64,000 nucleotides of DNA from positions 1,550,001 through 1,614,000 of the forward strand of contig NC_016609.1 of the NCBI RefSeq assembly GCF_000246855.1. The letters are read 5' to 3'. Below, one piece after another: positions 18,023 to 26,523 of the stretch. The position numbers and the translations under genes are program-made. Origin of the DNA: Niastella koreensis GR20-10. GTDB lineage: Bacteria; Bacteroidota; Bacteroidia; Chitinophagales; Chitinophagaceae. Positions within the stretch are counted from its first letter, which is position 1, and each line of letters starts with the position of its first letter. Below the pieces are notes generated by a model. The model did not search any database and was not told where the DNA came from. It worked only from the letters and a program-made list of their open reading frames with translations.

Positions 18023-19090
18023 TTAAAGCGCCACCCTTTTTCCTTCCTTTGCCGATTTTTTAGCAGCTTCCAGTATTCTCACAACTATAAGGTTGTTCTC
18101 CAGGGAAGAAAGATCTTTGCCTGGCTGCACTTTGCCATGCAAAACATCCGACAGGTACTGCAGGTTATCTGTATACACAGGTTGTTGCAGGGTAACAGGC
18201 TCATAGCTGGTCTTCAATCTTTGCTGAAGCGTATTAGGATTTAATGCATGCAGGTAACCGGTTTTGCCAAAAACTTCCCAGTCTTTGATGCTAAAGGGCC
18301 AGTTCCATGATGCTTCAATAATGCCGGTGGCATTGGCGTAATCCAGTACGATGGTGGCATCATCATCCACCTTTGGATAGATGGAAGGTTTTATCTGGTG
18401 CGTGACTGCCGTAACCGCAACAGGCGCCTGTCCGTTCATTAACCAGGTCATCAGGTTGGCCCCATAACAGCCAAAATCTGTAATAGCCCCTCCGCCATTT
18501 TTTACCGGATCGGTTAACCACTGCAGAAAGTCATTGCTGCAACCGATCTCTTTTGGGCCTTCGTGCCCATCGTGCACCACCATTTTTCTTACATCGCCGA
18601 TTGTTTGCGATTTCACCATGGTGTATAGTTGCTGGTTGCTTGCATACCAGGTGGTTTCATAGTTTGTCAATAGCTGAATGCTGTATTTGCGCGCCAGTTC
18701 AGCCATACGACTGGCCTGGGCTACCGTAGTGGCCAACGGTTTCTCCACCATTACTGAAATGCCTTTGGGCGCACATGCTTCCACTACATCAATGTGCTGA
18801 TAAACGGGGTTGTAAGCCAGCACCGCATCCGGGTGGATCTTTTGCAGCATGATAGCAAGGGAAGGGTAGAAGATGGAATCGGGCAGCTGAAACCTTCTTT
18901 TATAGCGGCCGGTCAGCGCAGTATCAGCCTCGGCAATGCCCAGCAGGATCACCTTTCCGTCTTTATACTGGCGCATCAGACCCAGGGCATGGTCGTGGCT
19001 AAGCCCAGCCACGCCTACTTTCAATGGCTGCTGACTTATTACAGGGAGCAGGAATGCCAGTGCAAGCAGTGTCAGGAATGTCTTTTTCAT
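18023..19090 (-). CDS. Exported Gfo/Idh/MocA family oxidoreductase
   Basis: A 355-aa NAD(P)-dependent sugar-type oxidoreductase. It has an N-terminal signal peptide (MKKTFLTLLALAFLLPVISQ), then a Rossmann domain starting VGVAGLSHDHALG, the EKP motif with the catalytic lysine (VMVEKPLATT), and the C-terminal alpha/beta domain with GGGAITDFGCYGANL. Members act on sugars, inositols or glycosidic bonds; export of a dinucleotide-dependent enzyme implies a tightly bound cofactor. Its start faces the terminator of the next minus-strand gene, so it is transcribed alone. Confidence 0.85.
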   Translation of the reverse strand: MKKTFLTLLALAFLLPVISQQPLKVGVAGLSHDHALGLMRQYKDGKVILLGIAEADTALTGRYKRRFQLPDSIFYPSLAIMLQKIHPDAVLAYNPVYQHIDVVEACAPKGISVMVEKPLATTVAQASRMAELARKYSIQLLTNYETTWYASNQQLYTMVKSQTIGDVRKMVVHDGHEGPKEIGCSNDFLQWLTDPVKNGGGAITDFGCYGANLMTWLMNGQAPVAVTAVTHQIKPSIYPKVDDDATIVLDYANATGIIEASWNWPFSIKDWEVFGKTGYLHALNPNTLQQRLKTSYEPVTLQQPVYTDNLQYLSDVLHGKVQPGKDLSSLENNLIVVRILEAAKKSAKEGKRVAL

Positions 19091-19137
19091 ACAGGTAAAT
19101 TAATCAGGCAGCGTTAAAATTAAAGTATTTAGCAGGT

Positions 19138-19166
19138 AAAAAAATACCCCCCGGGAGTGCGGGGGG
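19138..19166 (-). terminator. Intrinsic terminator after NTF2-like lipoprotein gene
   Basis: On the minus strand CCCCCC, an 8-nt loop and GGGGGG are followed by TATTTTTTT, 28 bp after the stop of the gene at 19194-19784. Confidence 0.8.
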
Positions 19167-19193
19167 CAATGCTTTGTGCCTGGAAGCGCACTA

Positions 19194-19784
19194 TTATTTT
19201 TTATGCATAGGCATGGGCGGCATTTTGGGCGGCTGCTGCTCGTATTGGTACACAAGGTTAATTTTCCCGTTATCGTTAAACCGCCATACTTCGTGCAGTT
19301 CTTTGCTTTTCTTTACGCCTTTGGCATTTGTTGAAATTTCCCGGGTCCAGATGGCTACCCATTGTTCTTTTTTATCTTTGGTCCTGAGGGGTACCCAGGC
19401 ATGAACAGAATCAACAACGGTACCCATTTCCCCTCTCACTTTGTTAGCCATCATAAAAAAGCTGTCCCTGGGGCCGGCAAACATATGGCCCTCTGCACTA
19501 AACATGGTGTCGTTTTCAGCAAAAGCCTCCTTTGAGTTGTTGAGCGTATTGTTGTCCCAGTTCTTGTATAATTCAAGCAGTGTCTGGGCATTTTTTGCAT
19601 CCCCTATCTCAAAATCTGAAGAATAATCAGCCGTATAGGGATAACTGAGGGCGGGCTGTTTTTCTGTAGGTGACATGGAGTCGGCAGCTTTGGAAGCTTC
19701 TGTTGTTGATTTGTCGGCGCTGGAGGTGCCGGAATTGCAGGCAGTCAGTAAAGCAATCGTTGTGAAAAGAATGATCTTGCTCAT
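19194..19784 (-). CDS. SnoaL/NTF2-like lipoprotein
   Basis: A 196-aa protein with a clear lipobox (ALLTAC, Cys at residue 16), a low-complexity Ser/Thr/Ala linker, and a domain resembling the NTF2/SnoaL cone fold (NAQTLLELYKNWDNNTL, FAGPRDSFFMMANK and the typical last strands LHEVWRFNDNGKI). The C-terminus is Pro/Met/His rich (PPKMPPMPMHKK), which might bind metal. The role is unknown. Confidence 0.65.
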   Translation of the reverse strand: MSKIILFTTIALLTACNSGTSSADKSTTEASKAADSMSPTEKQPALSYPYTADYSSDFEIGDAKNAQTLLELYKNWDNNTLNNSKEAFAENDTMFSAEGHMFAGPRDSFFMMANKVRGEMGTVVDSVHAWVPLRTKDKKEQWVAIWTREISTNAKGVKKSKELHEVWRFNDNGKINLVYQYEQQPPKMPPMPMHKK

Positions 19785-19964
19785 AAGTAATTACTTGAGT
19801 TTTTTAAAAATGAATAGGGCTGCAGTGATGGAGGAAAAGGAGGGGGAGAGGATTTAGATGTATTCTTTTCTAAGGTAAGCAATTCCCTTAGCATTAACAA
19901 TTGACTGCTTGCGTTGAAATAACCCTTTTTTAAATTGAGTATGTTGAACATAATTGCGCGGCCC

Positions 19965-20585
19965 TTACACATGGTCTATCCGGATCCACTGCATGCCGGC
20001 GGCCACTGCTGCCTGCACACCCGGGTTCCCGTCTTCAAAAACAAGGCACCTGGTGGGGGCAACGCCTAATTGTTTGGCTGCATATAAAAAGGGATCGGGA
20101 TAAGGTTTGCCCCGGGCGGTGTCACCGGCGCATACCAATACTTCTACCAGTTTGGTAATGCCGAGTTGTTGAAGCGTTCTGGAAACAGACACCTGGCTGC
20201 CGCCGGAAACCACCCCGATGCGCACCCTGCCCGCATGTGCTTTCAGGTGTGCTACCACAAAGTCGATAGGTTTTGTTTCCTGGATAAAAGTATCTTCATA
20301 CAGCATATTCTTGAGCTGCGCAAAAACTTCCGGGTTATAGCTGGCGCCATACTTTTTTCTGATCTCTTCTGCCACCTGGATAATAGGCCAGCCCGCCAGT
20401 TCATCTATAATGGTATCGTCCAGTTCAAATCCATACATCAATGCCGCTGCCCGGTAAGAAGCCTTGTGCCCTTCCATGTTGTCGGCCAATGTACCATCAC
20501 AATCATATAAGAACGCATCAAAATCTCCATTGCTCAATTCAGTAAGGATCGTTTGTTTTTTCTTTAAAGTAGTTGCACTATTCAT
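19965..20585 (-). CDS. HAD-superfamily phosphatase/phosphomutase (subfamily IA)
   Basis: A 206-aa HAD hydrolase. Motif I is YDCDGTLAD (nucleophile and acid Asp), motif II is VVSGGS, the lysine is in ARGKPYPDPF and motif III/IV is FEDGNPGVQAA, giving the beta-phosphoglucomutase/sugar-phosphatase type with a helical cap. It starts 9 bp after the stop of the PAP2 gene, so it is the last gene of the sphingolipid operon. A role in dephosphorylating an inositol or lipid head-group intermediate is possible but is only inference. Confidence 0.85.
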   Translation of the reverse strand: MNSATTLKKKQTILTELSNGDFDAFLYDCDGTLADNMEGHKASYRAAALMYGFELDDTIIDELAGWPIIQVAEEIRKKYGASYNPEVFAQLKNMLYEDTFIQETKPIDFVVAHLKAHAGRVRIGVVSGGSQVSVSRTLQQLGITKLVEVLVCAGDTARGKPYPDPFLYAAKQLGVAPTRCLVFEDGNPGVQAAVAAGMQWIRIDHV

Positions 20586-20594
20586 ACAAATCGC

Positions 20595-21530
20595 TTAAAT
20601 AATTTTAGTCAGATACGAATCAAAAAACCGGGCAAACCATCCCGGTCGGGATACGCCCCGCTCCACCAGGGTAATGCCTGTACCGGCGCAACAAATGCCC
20701 GCCAGTACATCCAGTACATAGTGATGACTGGTATATACTGCCGAACACCAGATGCCAGCCATGATCATCGCAAAAATAACCGGCGCATACCGGAAACGCC
20801 CTTTTATGCCATAGTACAATACGATCACCGGATAGGAGGAATGCAGGGATGGCATAGCTGCAAATACATTCGATCCCTTGGCGTACAATGATTGAAAAAC
20901 CGGAACACCCACCAGTTCATCGAATCGTTTCAATCCGGCTGTATTGCCGGGCGTATTCGCGATAAAATTAAACTGATGTTCCTGTACATACCAGGGCGGG
21001 GCCGCGGGATAAATATAATACACCACAAACCCGATCATATTCACTACAAAGAACGCCAGGGCAAACCGCAGGAACAAAGGCCGGTTCCTGAAAAACAAAT
21101 AAGAGGCAAATAACAAAGGCACCGGTACCCAGCACAAATAAAAAATGCCGCTTAACAGATCACCGGTGGTGGCGTGGTGCTGCCTGAAATATTCATTGGG
21201 TGTTACCACGCCTGTTGCAGTAGAAATGCCGAACAAATGTTTTTCAGCCTGGTACAATTGTTCAATATGTACATCCCTGAACGTATAGTTGGGAAAGGCT
21301 TTCATGTAATCAAAAATGATCCAGTACACGATAAAGATCGAAAACCCGGTAATAAATTTCCGGGTGGTGCCGGAAGCATAATACAGCCCATTAAAAATAG
21401 CCATCAATACCAACTGATCGGTTTTGAACCCTACAAGCCATACCGACAATAACAGATAGACTACTGAAATAAGCGTAGTAACCATTACTGTTTTGGGCGC
21501 AAGGGAAACTGCAGGGGCGGATTTAATCAT
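20595..21530 (-). CDS. PAP2/Aur1-like inositol phosphorylceramide synthase candidate
   Basis: A 311-aa polytopic membrane protein of the PAP2 superfamily (Aur1/IPC-synthase-like PAP2_3 type), with about six to eight hydrophobic segments. The active-site motifs are AAMPSLHSSYP and TSHHYVLDVLAG (His and Asp of the phosphotransfer site). In fungi this family moves phosphoinositol from phosphatidylinositol to ceramide. The neighbours here make ceramide, inositol phosphate and phosphatidylinositol, so that reaction fits well. It overlaps the upstream fatty-acid hydroxylase by 8 bp. The assignment beyond PAP2 rests on context. Confidence 0.82.
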   Translation of the reverse strand: MIKSAPAVSLAPKTVMVTTLISVVYLLLSVWLVGFKTDQLVLMAIFNGLYYASGTTRKFITGFSIFIVYWIIFDYMKAFPNYTFRDVHIEQLYQAEKHLFGISTATGVVTPNEYFRQHHATTGDLLSGIFYLCWVPVPLLFASYLFFRNRPLFLRFALAFFVVNMIGFVVYYIYPAAPPWYVQEHQFNFIANTPGNTAGLKRFDELVGVPVFQSLYAKGSNVFAAMPSLHSSYPVIVLYYGIKGRFRYAPVIFAMIMAGIWCSAVYTSHHYVLDVLAGICCAGTGITLVERGVSRPGWFARFFDSYLTKII

Positions 21531-22158
21531 ATTGCTTTTTCTTCTTGGGAAAACCAGATTGAAAAATTACATCCCACAGGGAAGAACTTACGCCATATCC
21601 TTTGGTGGGGTCGTCATAATGATGCAGCATATGATGCTGCTTTATCCTTTTCATCAGCGGGCTTTTGAAATTATAATGGTGCATGGCATAATGCAGCATG
21701 TCGTACACCAGGTAGCCTATAATAAAACCGGCAAAGAATGGATACAGCAAGGTCTTATTTGGAATCACCAGCGAAAACAAAAAATAAAAAGCAATAGCGA
21801 TCGGAATGCTGGCCGAAGGCGGCATCACCAGCCGTTTCGCATCTTTCGGATAATCGTGGTGTACCCCATGAAAGATAAAATGGATCCGTTTTCCCCATTC
21901 CGAGGATGGCTCAAAATGAAAAACAAAGCGGTGTAAGATATATTCTGTGATCGTCCATACCACCACACCTGCCGCCAGCATCAGAAAATACGAGGCTGTG
22001 GAGATGTGCCTGTCAAAAGCCAGCCAGGTCATAACAGCAATAAGGGGAACGTATATAAAAAGCGGTATGGAGAAATGCACTTTCGACAAGCCCTCCATCC
22101 AGTTGCTTTTGAACATCCTCACCGATTCGGAGGAATTAGAGATATACAACTTTTTCAT
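21523..22158 (-). CDS. Fatty-acid/sphingolipid hydroxylase (FA2H-like)
   Basis: A 211-aa membrane di-iron hydroxylase of the fatty-acid hydroxylase/sterol desaturase superfamily. The histidine clusters are complete: HRFVFH, HGVHHDYP, HYAMHH and HHMLHH. About four transmembrane segments. The shape matches the ceramide 2-hydroxylases (Scs7/FA2H without cytochrome b5), so in this operon it probably hydroxylates the acyl chain of the sphingolipid. Overlaps the PAP2 gene by 8 bp. Confidence 0.87.
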   Translation of the reverse strand: MKKLYISNSSESVRMFKSNWMEGLSKVHFSIPLFIYVPLIAVMTWLAFDRHISTASYFLMLAAGVVVWTITEYILHRFVFHFEPSSEWGKRIHFIFHGVHHDYPKDAKRLVMPPSASIPIAIAFYFLFSLVIPNKTLLYPFFAGFIIGYLVYDMLHYAMHHYNFKSPLMKRIKQHHMLHHYDDPTKGYGVSSSLWDVIFQSGFPKKKKQYD

Positions 22159-22185
22159 TGCTTCTTAATTTTTAATTTCTATAAA

Positions 22186-22228
22186 CTCGCTGCCTCGTTG
22201 CCTCGTCCGCCGAAGCTTTAGCGTAGGA
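22186..22228. repeat. Short tandem octamers plus imperfect palindrome
   Basis: CTCGCTGC, CTCGTTGC and CTCGTCCG stand in tandem (22186-22209), running into an imperfect palindrome (TCCGCCG ... CGTAGGA, 22206-22228) in the 74-bp gap between the hydroxylase and DUF4833 genes. It looks like an interspersed repeat remnant; no second copy was seen in this window. Confidence 0.4.
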
Positions 22229-22232
22229 GAGG

Positions 22233-22781
22233 CTATTTCTCTTTGATCTCATTGGCCAGTACCTTCTTTCTTTCGGCTACAGCTTTGCCGGTAGCGGGGT
22301 CTATGCCAGTCACTTCGAAGTACTCGATATCGGGCGACCACATAGAGCCGCCAACGATCTTTACAAAGATCCGGTTCAGGATCATCAGCTTCCCGTTTAT
22401 GGGTGCATATAGCCGGTATCTGTTATCTGCGCCTTTCTTCAGGTACATGGAATAGCCTGCATAAGAAACCAGTCGTATCCGGTAGCTGCTGTCGGCCAGT
22501 TGTCTTGTTTTTACGCCATAGGCAAATATCCGCTGGATCCAGCTCAACTCTGCCCGTTGACCCTTCTCGGCATACCTGATCCAGAAAACATGCACCGGAT
22601 TGCTTTCGTCGAGGATCCCTTTTTTATAATTCAGTTCATAAACGATGGTATTGGTATTGGAGGTCCGTTGCAGAAAGAATAACTGGTTGGCATTACCTGC
22701 AGGCACCGGGAATCCTTCCTGCGCTGCCCCATATAAGGAAAACAAACTGCACAACACCAACAGGAAAATACTTCGTATCAT
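22233..22781 (-). CDS. DUF4833 secreted protein
   Basis: A 182-aa protein with a signal peptide (to about residue 20, GAAQ) and a single beta-rich domain of the DUF4833 type: FFLQRTSNTNTIVYELNY, PVHVFWIRYAEKG, YAPINGKLMILNRIFV and DIEYFEVTGID. No catalytic residues are recognisable. It overlaps the CDP-alcohol phosphotransferase gene by 4 bp. Its fixed position inside the inositol-lipid operon suggests a periplasmic role in lipid assembly or transport (inference). Confidence 0.75.
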   Translation of the reverse strand: MIRSIFLLVLCSLFSLYGAAQEGFPVPAGNANQLFFLQRTSNTNTIVYELNYKKGILDESNPVHVFWIRYAEKGQRAELSWIQRIFAYGVKTRQLADSSYRIRLVSYAGYSMYLKKGADNRYRLYAPINGKLMILNRIFVKIVGGSMWSPDIEYFEVTGIDPATGKAVAERKKVLANEIKEK

Positions 22782-23485
22782 ACTTTATTGTCAAGCGCTT
22801 TTTTAGCGTCCATCAATCTTTTAATAGCGGTAATGTTCGTTAACACCGCCATTACAGTTATGGGGATGGTGAAAACCGACATGGTTTCAAAAACATGGAA
22901 GGGAATACCAGGTATGGTAAGTTTATAATCACCACCAATAATCGAAGCCGTAATACCGCAGGCAATGGCCGATAGGGCAGTTAACACCACTCTTTCAGGC
23001 CGCTGCATCAACCCGCCTTTATTTTGTATGCCCAGTCCTTCGCTGCGGGCGCGGGTATAACTCACCATCATGGAACCGATAAGGGCTATAAAGGCAAACA
23101 ACGAGCTCAGGAAATAATGGTGGGCTACCAGGTAATAACAAATGCCCAGGAACATAAACAGTTCACTGTAGCGGTCCAGCACAGAATCGTACAGGGCGCC
23201 AAAGCGGGAGCTCATATTGCCTATCCGCGCTACCTGTCCGTCGAGCATATCGAACAAACCGGCAAAGAGGATGAGGCCGCCTGCCCAGCCAACATACCTG
23301 AGATCGCCGCGGTGGCCTTCTTCTGCGCCCACAATAAACACGATGGCTACCCCAATATTCAGGATGAGGCCGGTGGTAGTGATAAAATTCGGCGTTACGC
23401 CTGCTTTTACCAACCCGTGCACAACAGGATCAATTACACTGTAAATATTTTTTTGCAAACGGTCACGCATAGCTATCTGGCTCAT
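22778..23485 (-). CDS. CDP-alcohol phosphatidyltransferase (PI-phosphate synthase candidate)
   Basis: A 235-aa membrane enzyme with the complete CDP-alcohol phosphotransferase motif: DMLDGQVAR, eight residues, G, three residues, D, three residues, D (GALYDSVLD), which binds the metals and CDP-diacylglycerol. Six transmembrane helices are expected. Because inositol-3-phosphate synthase and a PgpA-like phosphatase are in the same operon, the likely acceptor is inositol phosphate, giving phosphatidylinositol phosphate. Choline or glycerol phosphate cannot be excluded from sequence alone. Confidence 0.88.
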   Translation of the reverse strand: MSQIAMRDRLQKNIYSVIDPVVHGLVKAGVTPNFITTTGLILNIGVAIVFIVGAEEGHRGDLRYVGWAGGLILFAGLFDMLDGQVARIGNMSSRFGALYDSVLDRYSELFMFLGICYYLVAHHYFLSSLFAFIALIGSMMVSYTRARSEGLGIQNKGGLMQRPERVVLTALSAIACGITASIIGGDYKLTIPGIPFHVFETMSVFTIPITVMAVLTNITAIKRLMDAKKALDNKV

Positions 23486-23502
23486 AACAAAAAATTATAG
23501 TA

Positions 23503-26052
23503 TCAAAAATCAAACTTCGCCCTGGCGCGAATGCCCCAGTTGGGAACATCCGGGTTGTTTAGGTAGGTAAGCCGTTTTATGAGGTCTACCCGAAGTAATT
23601 TGAAAATATTGCTGATGCCTACACTGGCTTCCATATAGGGTTTACCGGCCAGCGAAAAAGTAGTGGTCTGGCCATTTTCGTCGGTAGGGAATAAAAATGT
23701 TTCCTTGTTGTAAGCGGGATCGTTTTCCCGGCGTACGCCTCCATATACCATCTTGAAACCGGCCACCTCACGCAGCTTCAGGTTTTTGATAAGGGGCAGT
23801 TTATTAAAAATAAATCCATTGAAATAGTAATCTGTACTTATTGATGCATAATGGTCGCTTACAAATTCCATGAAGTTCATCATGTTGAAGGAGTTAAGCT
23901 GGTATGCATACGTTTGGTTGGCCCGGTGAATGGTGAGCAAGGGGTAGGGCACCTGCCCGAAAATGTTACCGCCCTCGGCCACCACATCGGCATAACCGAA
24001 CTGCGAGAAATAAAACCGCTTGAAGACATTAAGAGTAAGTTGCTGGTAATTATAATCCCCGTTCACAAATCCTTTTATGCCGGAGACATACCTGAGCCGG
24101 AAAATAGGGTACTTATTATAGATAGGAATACGGTACACTTTTCCCTGGTAAAACTGCTCATGAGGCGCCCAGCGGATCTCAGCCGATAATTCGGTTGTGG
24201 TAATTTCGGGGATGGTTGACGTGCCGGCGCCATCGAGCTTTTGGTAAACGATGCTGCCGGCAGGTTGTTGTTTCCAGTTTTTGAAACCGAATGTATAGCT
24301 GATGTTCTTGCCAAACTCCCGCACATACTCGGCAATGTAAATATCGTTGTACAGCCACTTGTTGTTATTACCCCGTTTAAACGAAAGCAGGAAATTATCT
24401 TCCTGTACAAACTGCAGTTCCTGCCCGGGTATTTTGGTGTCGTGCTGATAACTGAACCTGATAAAATTCAGCGGGAAAGAATAGATCGATTTGCCGTTAA
24501 AGGAATAAGCGCCGGATACAAAATACTTCCACTTTTCATCCTTAAAGCCATACGCCGCATAGGTTTCAAAATATAAACGTTTGCTGAACTTCGGTGTGGT
24601 GCGTCCGCCTAACCGCAATCTGAAACCCTCCACCGGGTTGAAACTGTAAAATGCATTTACGGGCCCCACTTCAAACGGACCGGCGGCTTTATAGCCTGCC
24701 AGTAAGAAGGTAGCCCAGTCCATCAGGCGGCGGTACGACTTCATGTTTTGAAGACTGTCCATATTCGTGTAGGCCTTCTCTTCCGTAGCAGACAGGGCAG
24801 TGTGCCGGTTGGCTGCCCAGAAGCTATCGGCGCCGGCGGCTGTTGCATCAACAAACACTTCCGGTTTACCTTCATATACCGAATCGGGCGCAGGTTGGTT
24901 AATCACATAATTTTTGTACGACACGGTTCGCTCACCCACCAGGCCACCCGATGCTTTTTTAGATAAAGCAAATTCGGAAAGAATATTACTCATCACCACA
25001 TGGTAGCGGCCATCTTCACCGCGCTCAAAATCCTGCTTAATGCGCAGCTCTCTTGTCCAGTTGATGTTGGCATGTTTGGCCAGCCCCATCTGAATTTTTT
25101 GAACCGCATAATTACCGTCGAGTGTTACAAACATGGAACCCCTGAACAACAGGTCATTGGCATTGCGGGGTGCAAACGTCAGTTTCACCAGTTTAATGCC
25201 GTCGAGTTCAACGGTATCGCCCAGGTAAAACCGGTAAAAAGTAGGAGCGAGGTCCGAAATAGGGCTTAGCAACTGGTTCGAGAGCAACATGAGGTTGGGC
25301 TCATAGATATCGATTGGGGTATACATGCTGTTGAGGTAACGCGTAATACCATCGTTGTCTACAAACTCACCCAGGTTCACTTTCTTCTTCGCCAGCACAT
25401 ATGTTTTTTCTTTCGACGGGCTCTTCCGGAAAAATTTATTGGAAAGGGTTTCTTCAATATAAACAGGTACCAGGGCCTTACCTTCGATCTTGGTGGTGTC
25501 CTGGTTCTCTACTAAAAACCGGTAGTTCTTCAGCAGCCTGTTATTCATCAGCTTTTCCGGCTTATTGGTCAGCGACAATTCCATTTTCTCGTATTGCTGG
25601 TATTGCACATAATCAAAAGCCTTCATCCGGTTGTGCTCCCTGTTGTCTACCACTTTCCTGATAAGTTCTACGGCAGGGTTATCGCGGTTGCTGTATTTTG
25701 TTCGTTTTCTGGAGTTCACGGTTACAGAAGCCATCTCGGCTACTTCCATCTCGGCATTGATCTCCTGCGTAACGCCTACCTCAATTTTTTTTCTAAATAC
25801 CTTATACCCGTTGAAGGAAAACTCCAGCGTGGTGTTTTTGGGGTTGCTGGTGGAAATGGAATAACTGCCATCCTCGCCACTTACCACCCCCTTGCTGCCT
25901 TTGAAATAAACACTTACAAAAGCAAGGGGCGCATGTGTTTGCGCATCTCTTACAAAGCCTTTGATCACCGTTTGCGCCTGTGCGCAAACAACGAAGCAGG
26001 TAAGAAAGAGGAATAAGGTGAAGCCTTTTTTACTATCTGTCAAACTAGTCAT
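23503..26052 (-). CDS. DUF5686 outer-membrane beta-barrel with regulatory-like domain
   Basis: An 849-aa protein. In order: signal peptide (ending CAQAQ, about residue 27), a carboxypeptidase D regulatory-like domain (VIKGFVRDAQTHAPLAFVS), a helical and beta DUF5686 region, and a C-terminal half of alternating amphipathic strands ending in RARAKFDF with the terminal Phe needed for BAM-dependent insertion. No plug or TonB box is seen. The gene lies between GtrA and the phosphatidyltransferase with 3-17 bp gaps. Function unknown; a role in placing sphingolipid in the outer membrane is a hypothesis. Confidence 0.83.
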   Translation of the reverse strand: MTSLTDSKKGFTLFLFLTCFVVCAQAQTVIKGFVRDAQTHAPLAFVSVYFKGSKGVVSGEDGSYSISTSNPKNTTLEFSFNGYKVFRKKIEVGVTQEINAEMEVAEMASVTVNSRKRTKYSNRDNPAVELIRKVVDNREHNRMKAFDYVQYQQYEKMELSLTNKPEKLMNNRLLKNYRFLVENQDTTKIEGKALVPVYIEETLSNKFFRKSPSKEKTYVLAKKKVNLGEFVDNDGITRYLNSMYTPIDIYEPNLMLLSNQLLSPISDLAPTFYRFYLGDTVELDGIKLVKLTFAPRNANDLLFRGSMFVTLDGNYAVQKIQMGLAKHANINWTRELRIKQDFERGEDGRYHVVMSNILSEFALSKKASGGLVGERTVSYKNYVINQPAPDSVYEGKPEVFVDATAAGADSFWAANRHTALSATEEKAYTNMDSLQNMKSYRRLMDWATFLLAGYKAAGPFEVGPVNAFYSFNPVEGFRLRLGGRTTPKFSKRLYFETYAAYGFKDEKWKYFVSGAYSFNGKSIYSFPLNFIRFSYQHDTKIPGQELQFVQEDNFLLSFKRGNNNKWLYNDIYIAEYVREFGKNISYTFGFKNWKQQPAGSIVYQKLDGAGTSTIPEITTTELSAEIRWAPHEQFYQGKVYRIPIYNKYPIFRLRYVSGIKGFVNGDYNYQQLTLNVFKRFYFSQFGYADVVAEGGNIFGQVPYPLLTIHRANQTYAYQLNSFNMMNFMEFVSDHYASISTDYYFNGFIFNKLPLIKNLKLREVAGFKMVYGGVRRENDPAYNKETFLFPTDENGQTTTFSLAGKPYMEASVGISNIFKLLRVDLIKRLTYLNNPDVPNWGIRARAKFDF

Positions 26053-26055
26053 CGT

Positions 26056-26523
26056 CTACCAATTATTGCTGAACACGAAATTCTTTTGCAGGGGATAATT
26101 GTACAGGAAAGCAACCAATACCGATGTCACTACTTTTGATACGGTGTAGTGCAGCCCGGCCCCACTGGCCAGTACATATACGCCACTCGTATTAAGGAAC
26201 AAATTGCCGGTCCATACCAGCGCATACTTCCCCAATTGTACGCTAAACGCTGAACGCTTAATGCTGAACCCGAAATACATTTTATTTGGGTGCATTTCGT
26301 TTTGCGTTGTGCGTTCCGCGTTGTGCGTTCTGCGTTTATTCCCTGCCTCGAAAACCCAATGCCTGCCTATCAGAAAATTAATAATCCCGCCTGTTATAGT
26401 ACCTGCTGCCGCTGCCATTACCACCTTTGTTTCACACCATTGCACCAGCAGTACCGTTATCAAAAAATCACTTAGAGAAGCAACGAGCGATGCAATATTG
26501 GCTTTCAGAAAAGTGATCATCAT
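26056..26523 (-). CDS. GtrA-family membrane protein carrying an in-frame repeat insertion
   Basis: A 155-aa protein with four transmembrane helices of the GtrA type, small proteins implicated in moving polyprenyl-linked sugars or lipids across the membrane. The usual loop between helices 2 and 3 contains about 34 extra residues (NKRRTHNAERTTQNEMH and onward) encoded by a heptamer-repeat element at 26242-26338. The insertion keeps the frame, and the flanking helices (IINFLIGRHWVFEAG and LGKYALVWTGNLFLNTSG) are intact. The start codon adjoins the PgpA stop. Confidence 0.83.
   Translation of the reverse strand: MMITFLKANIASLVASLSDFLITVLLVQWCETKVVMAAAAGTITGGIINFLIGRHWVFEAGNKRRTHNAERTTQNEMHPNKMYFGFSIKRSAFSVQLGKYALVWTGNLFLNTSGVYVLASGAGLHYTVSKVVTSVLVAFLYNYPLQKNFVFSNNW
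26242..26338. repeat. Inverted arrays of heptamers (NNAACGC) inside the GtrA gene
   Basis: On the plus strand 26244-26271 reads as four heptamers (TAAACGC, TGAACGC, TTAATGC, TGAACCC). 26304-26338 reads as five heptamers in the opposite orientation (GCGTTGT, GCGTTCC, GCGTTGT, GCGTTCT, GCGTTTA). The centre also pairs (GAAATACA near 26272 with TGCATTTC near 26291). The whole element could fold into one long imperfect hairpin. It is in frame with GtrA. Confidence 0.7.
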
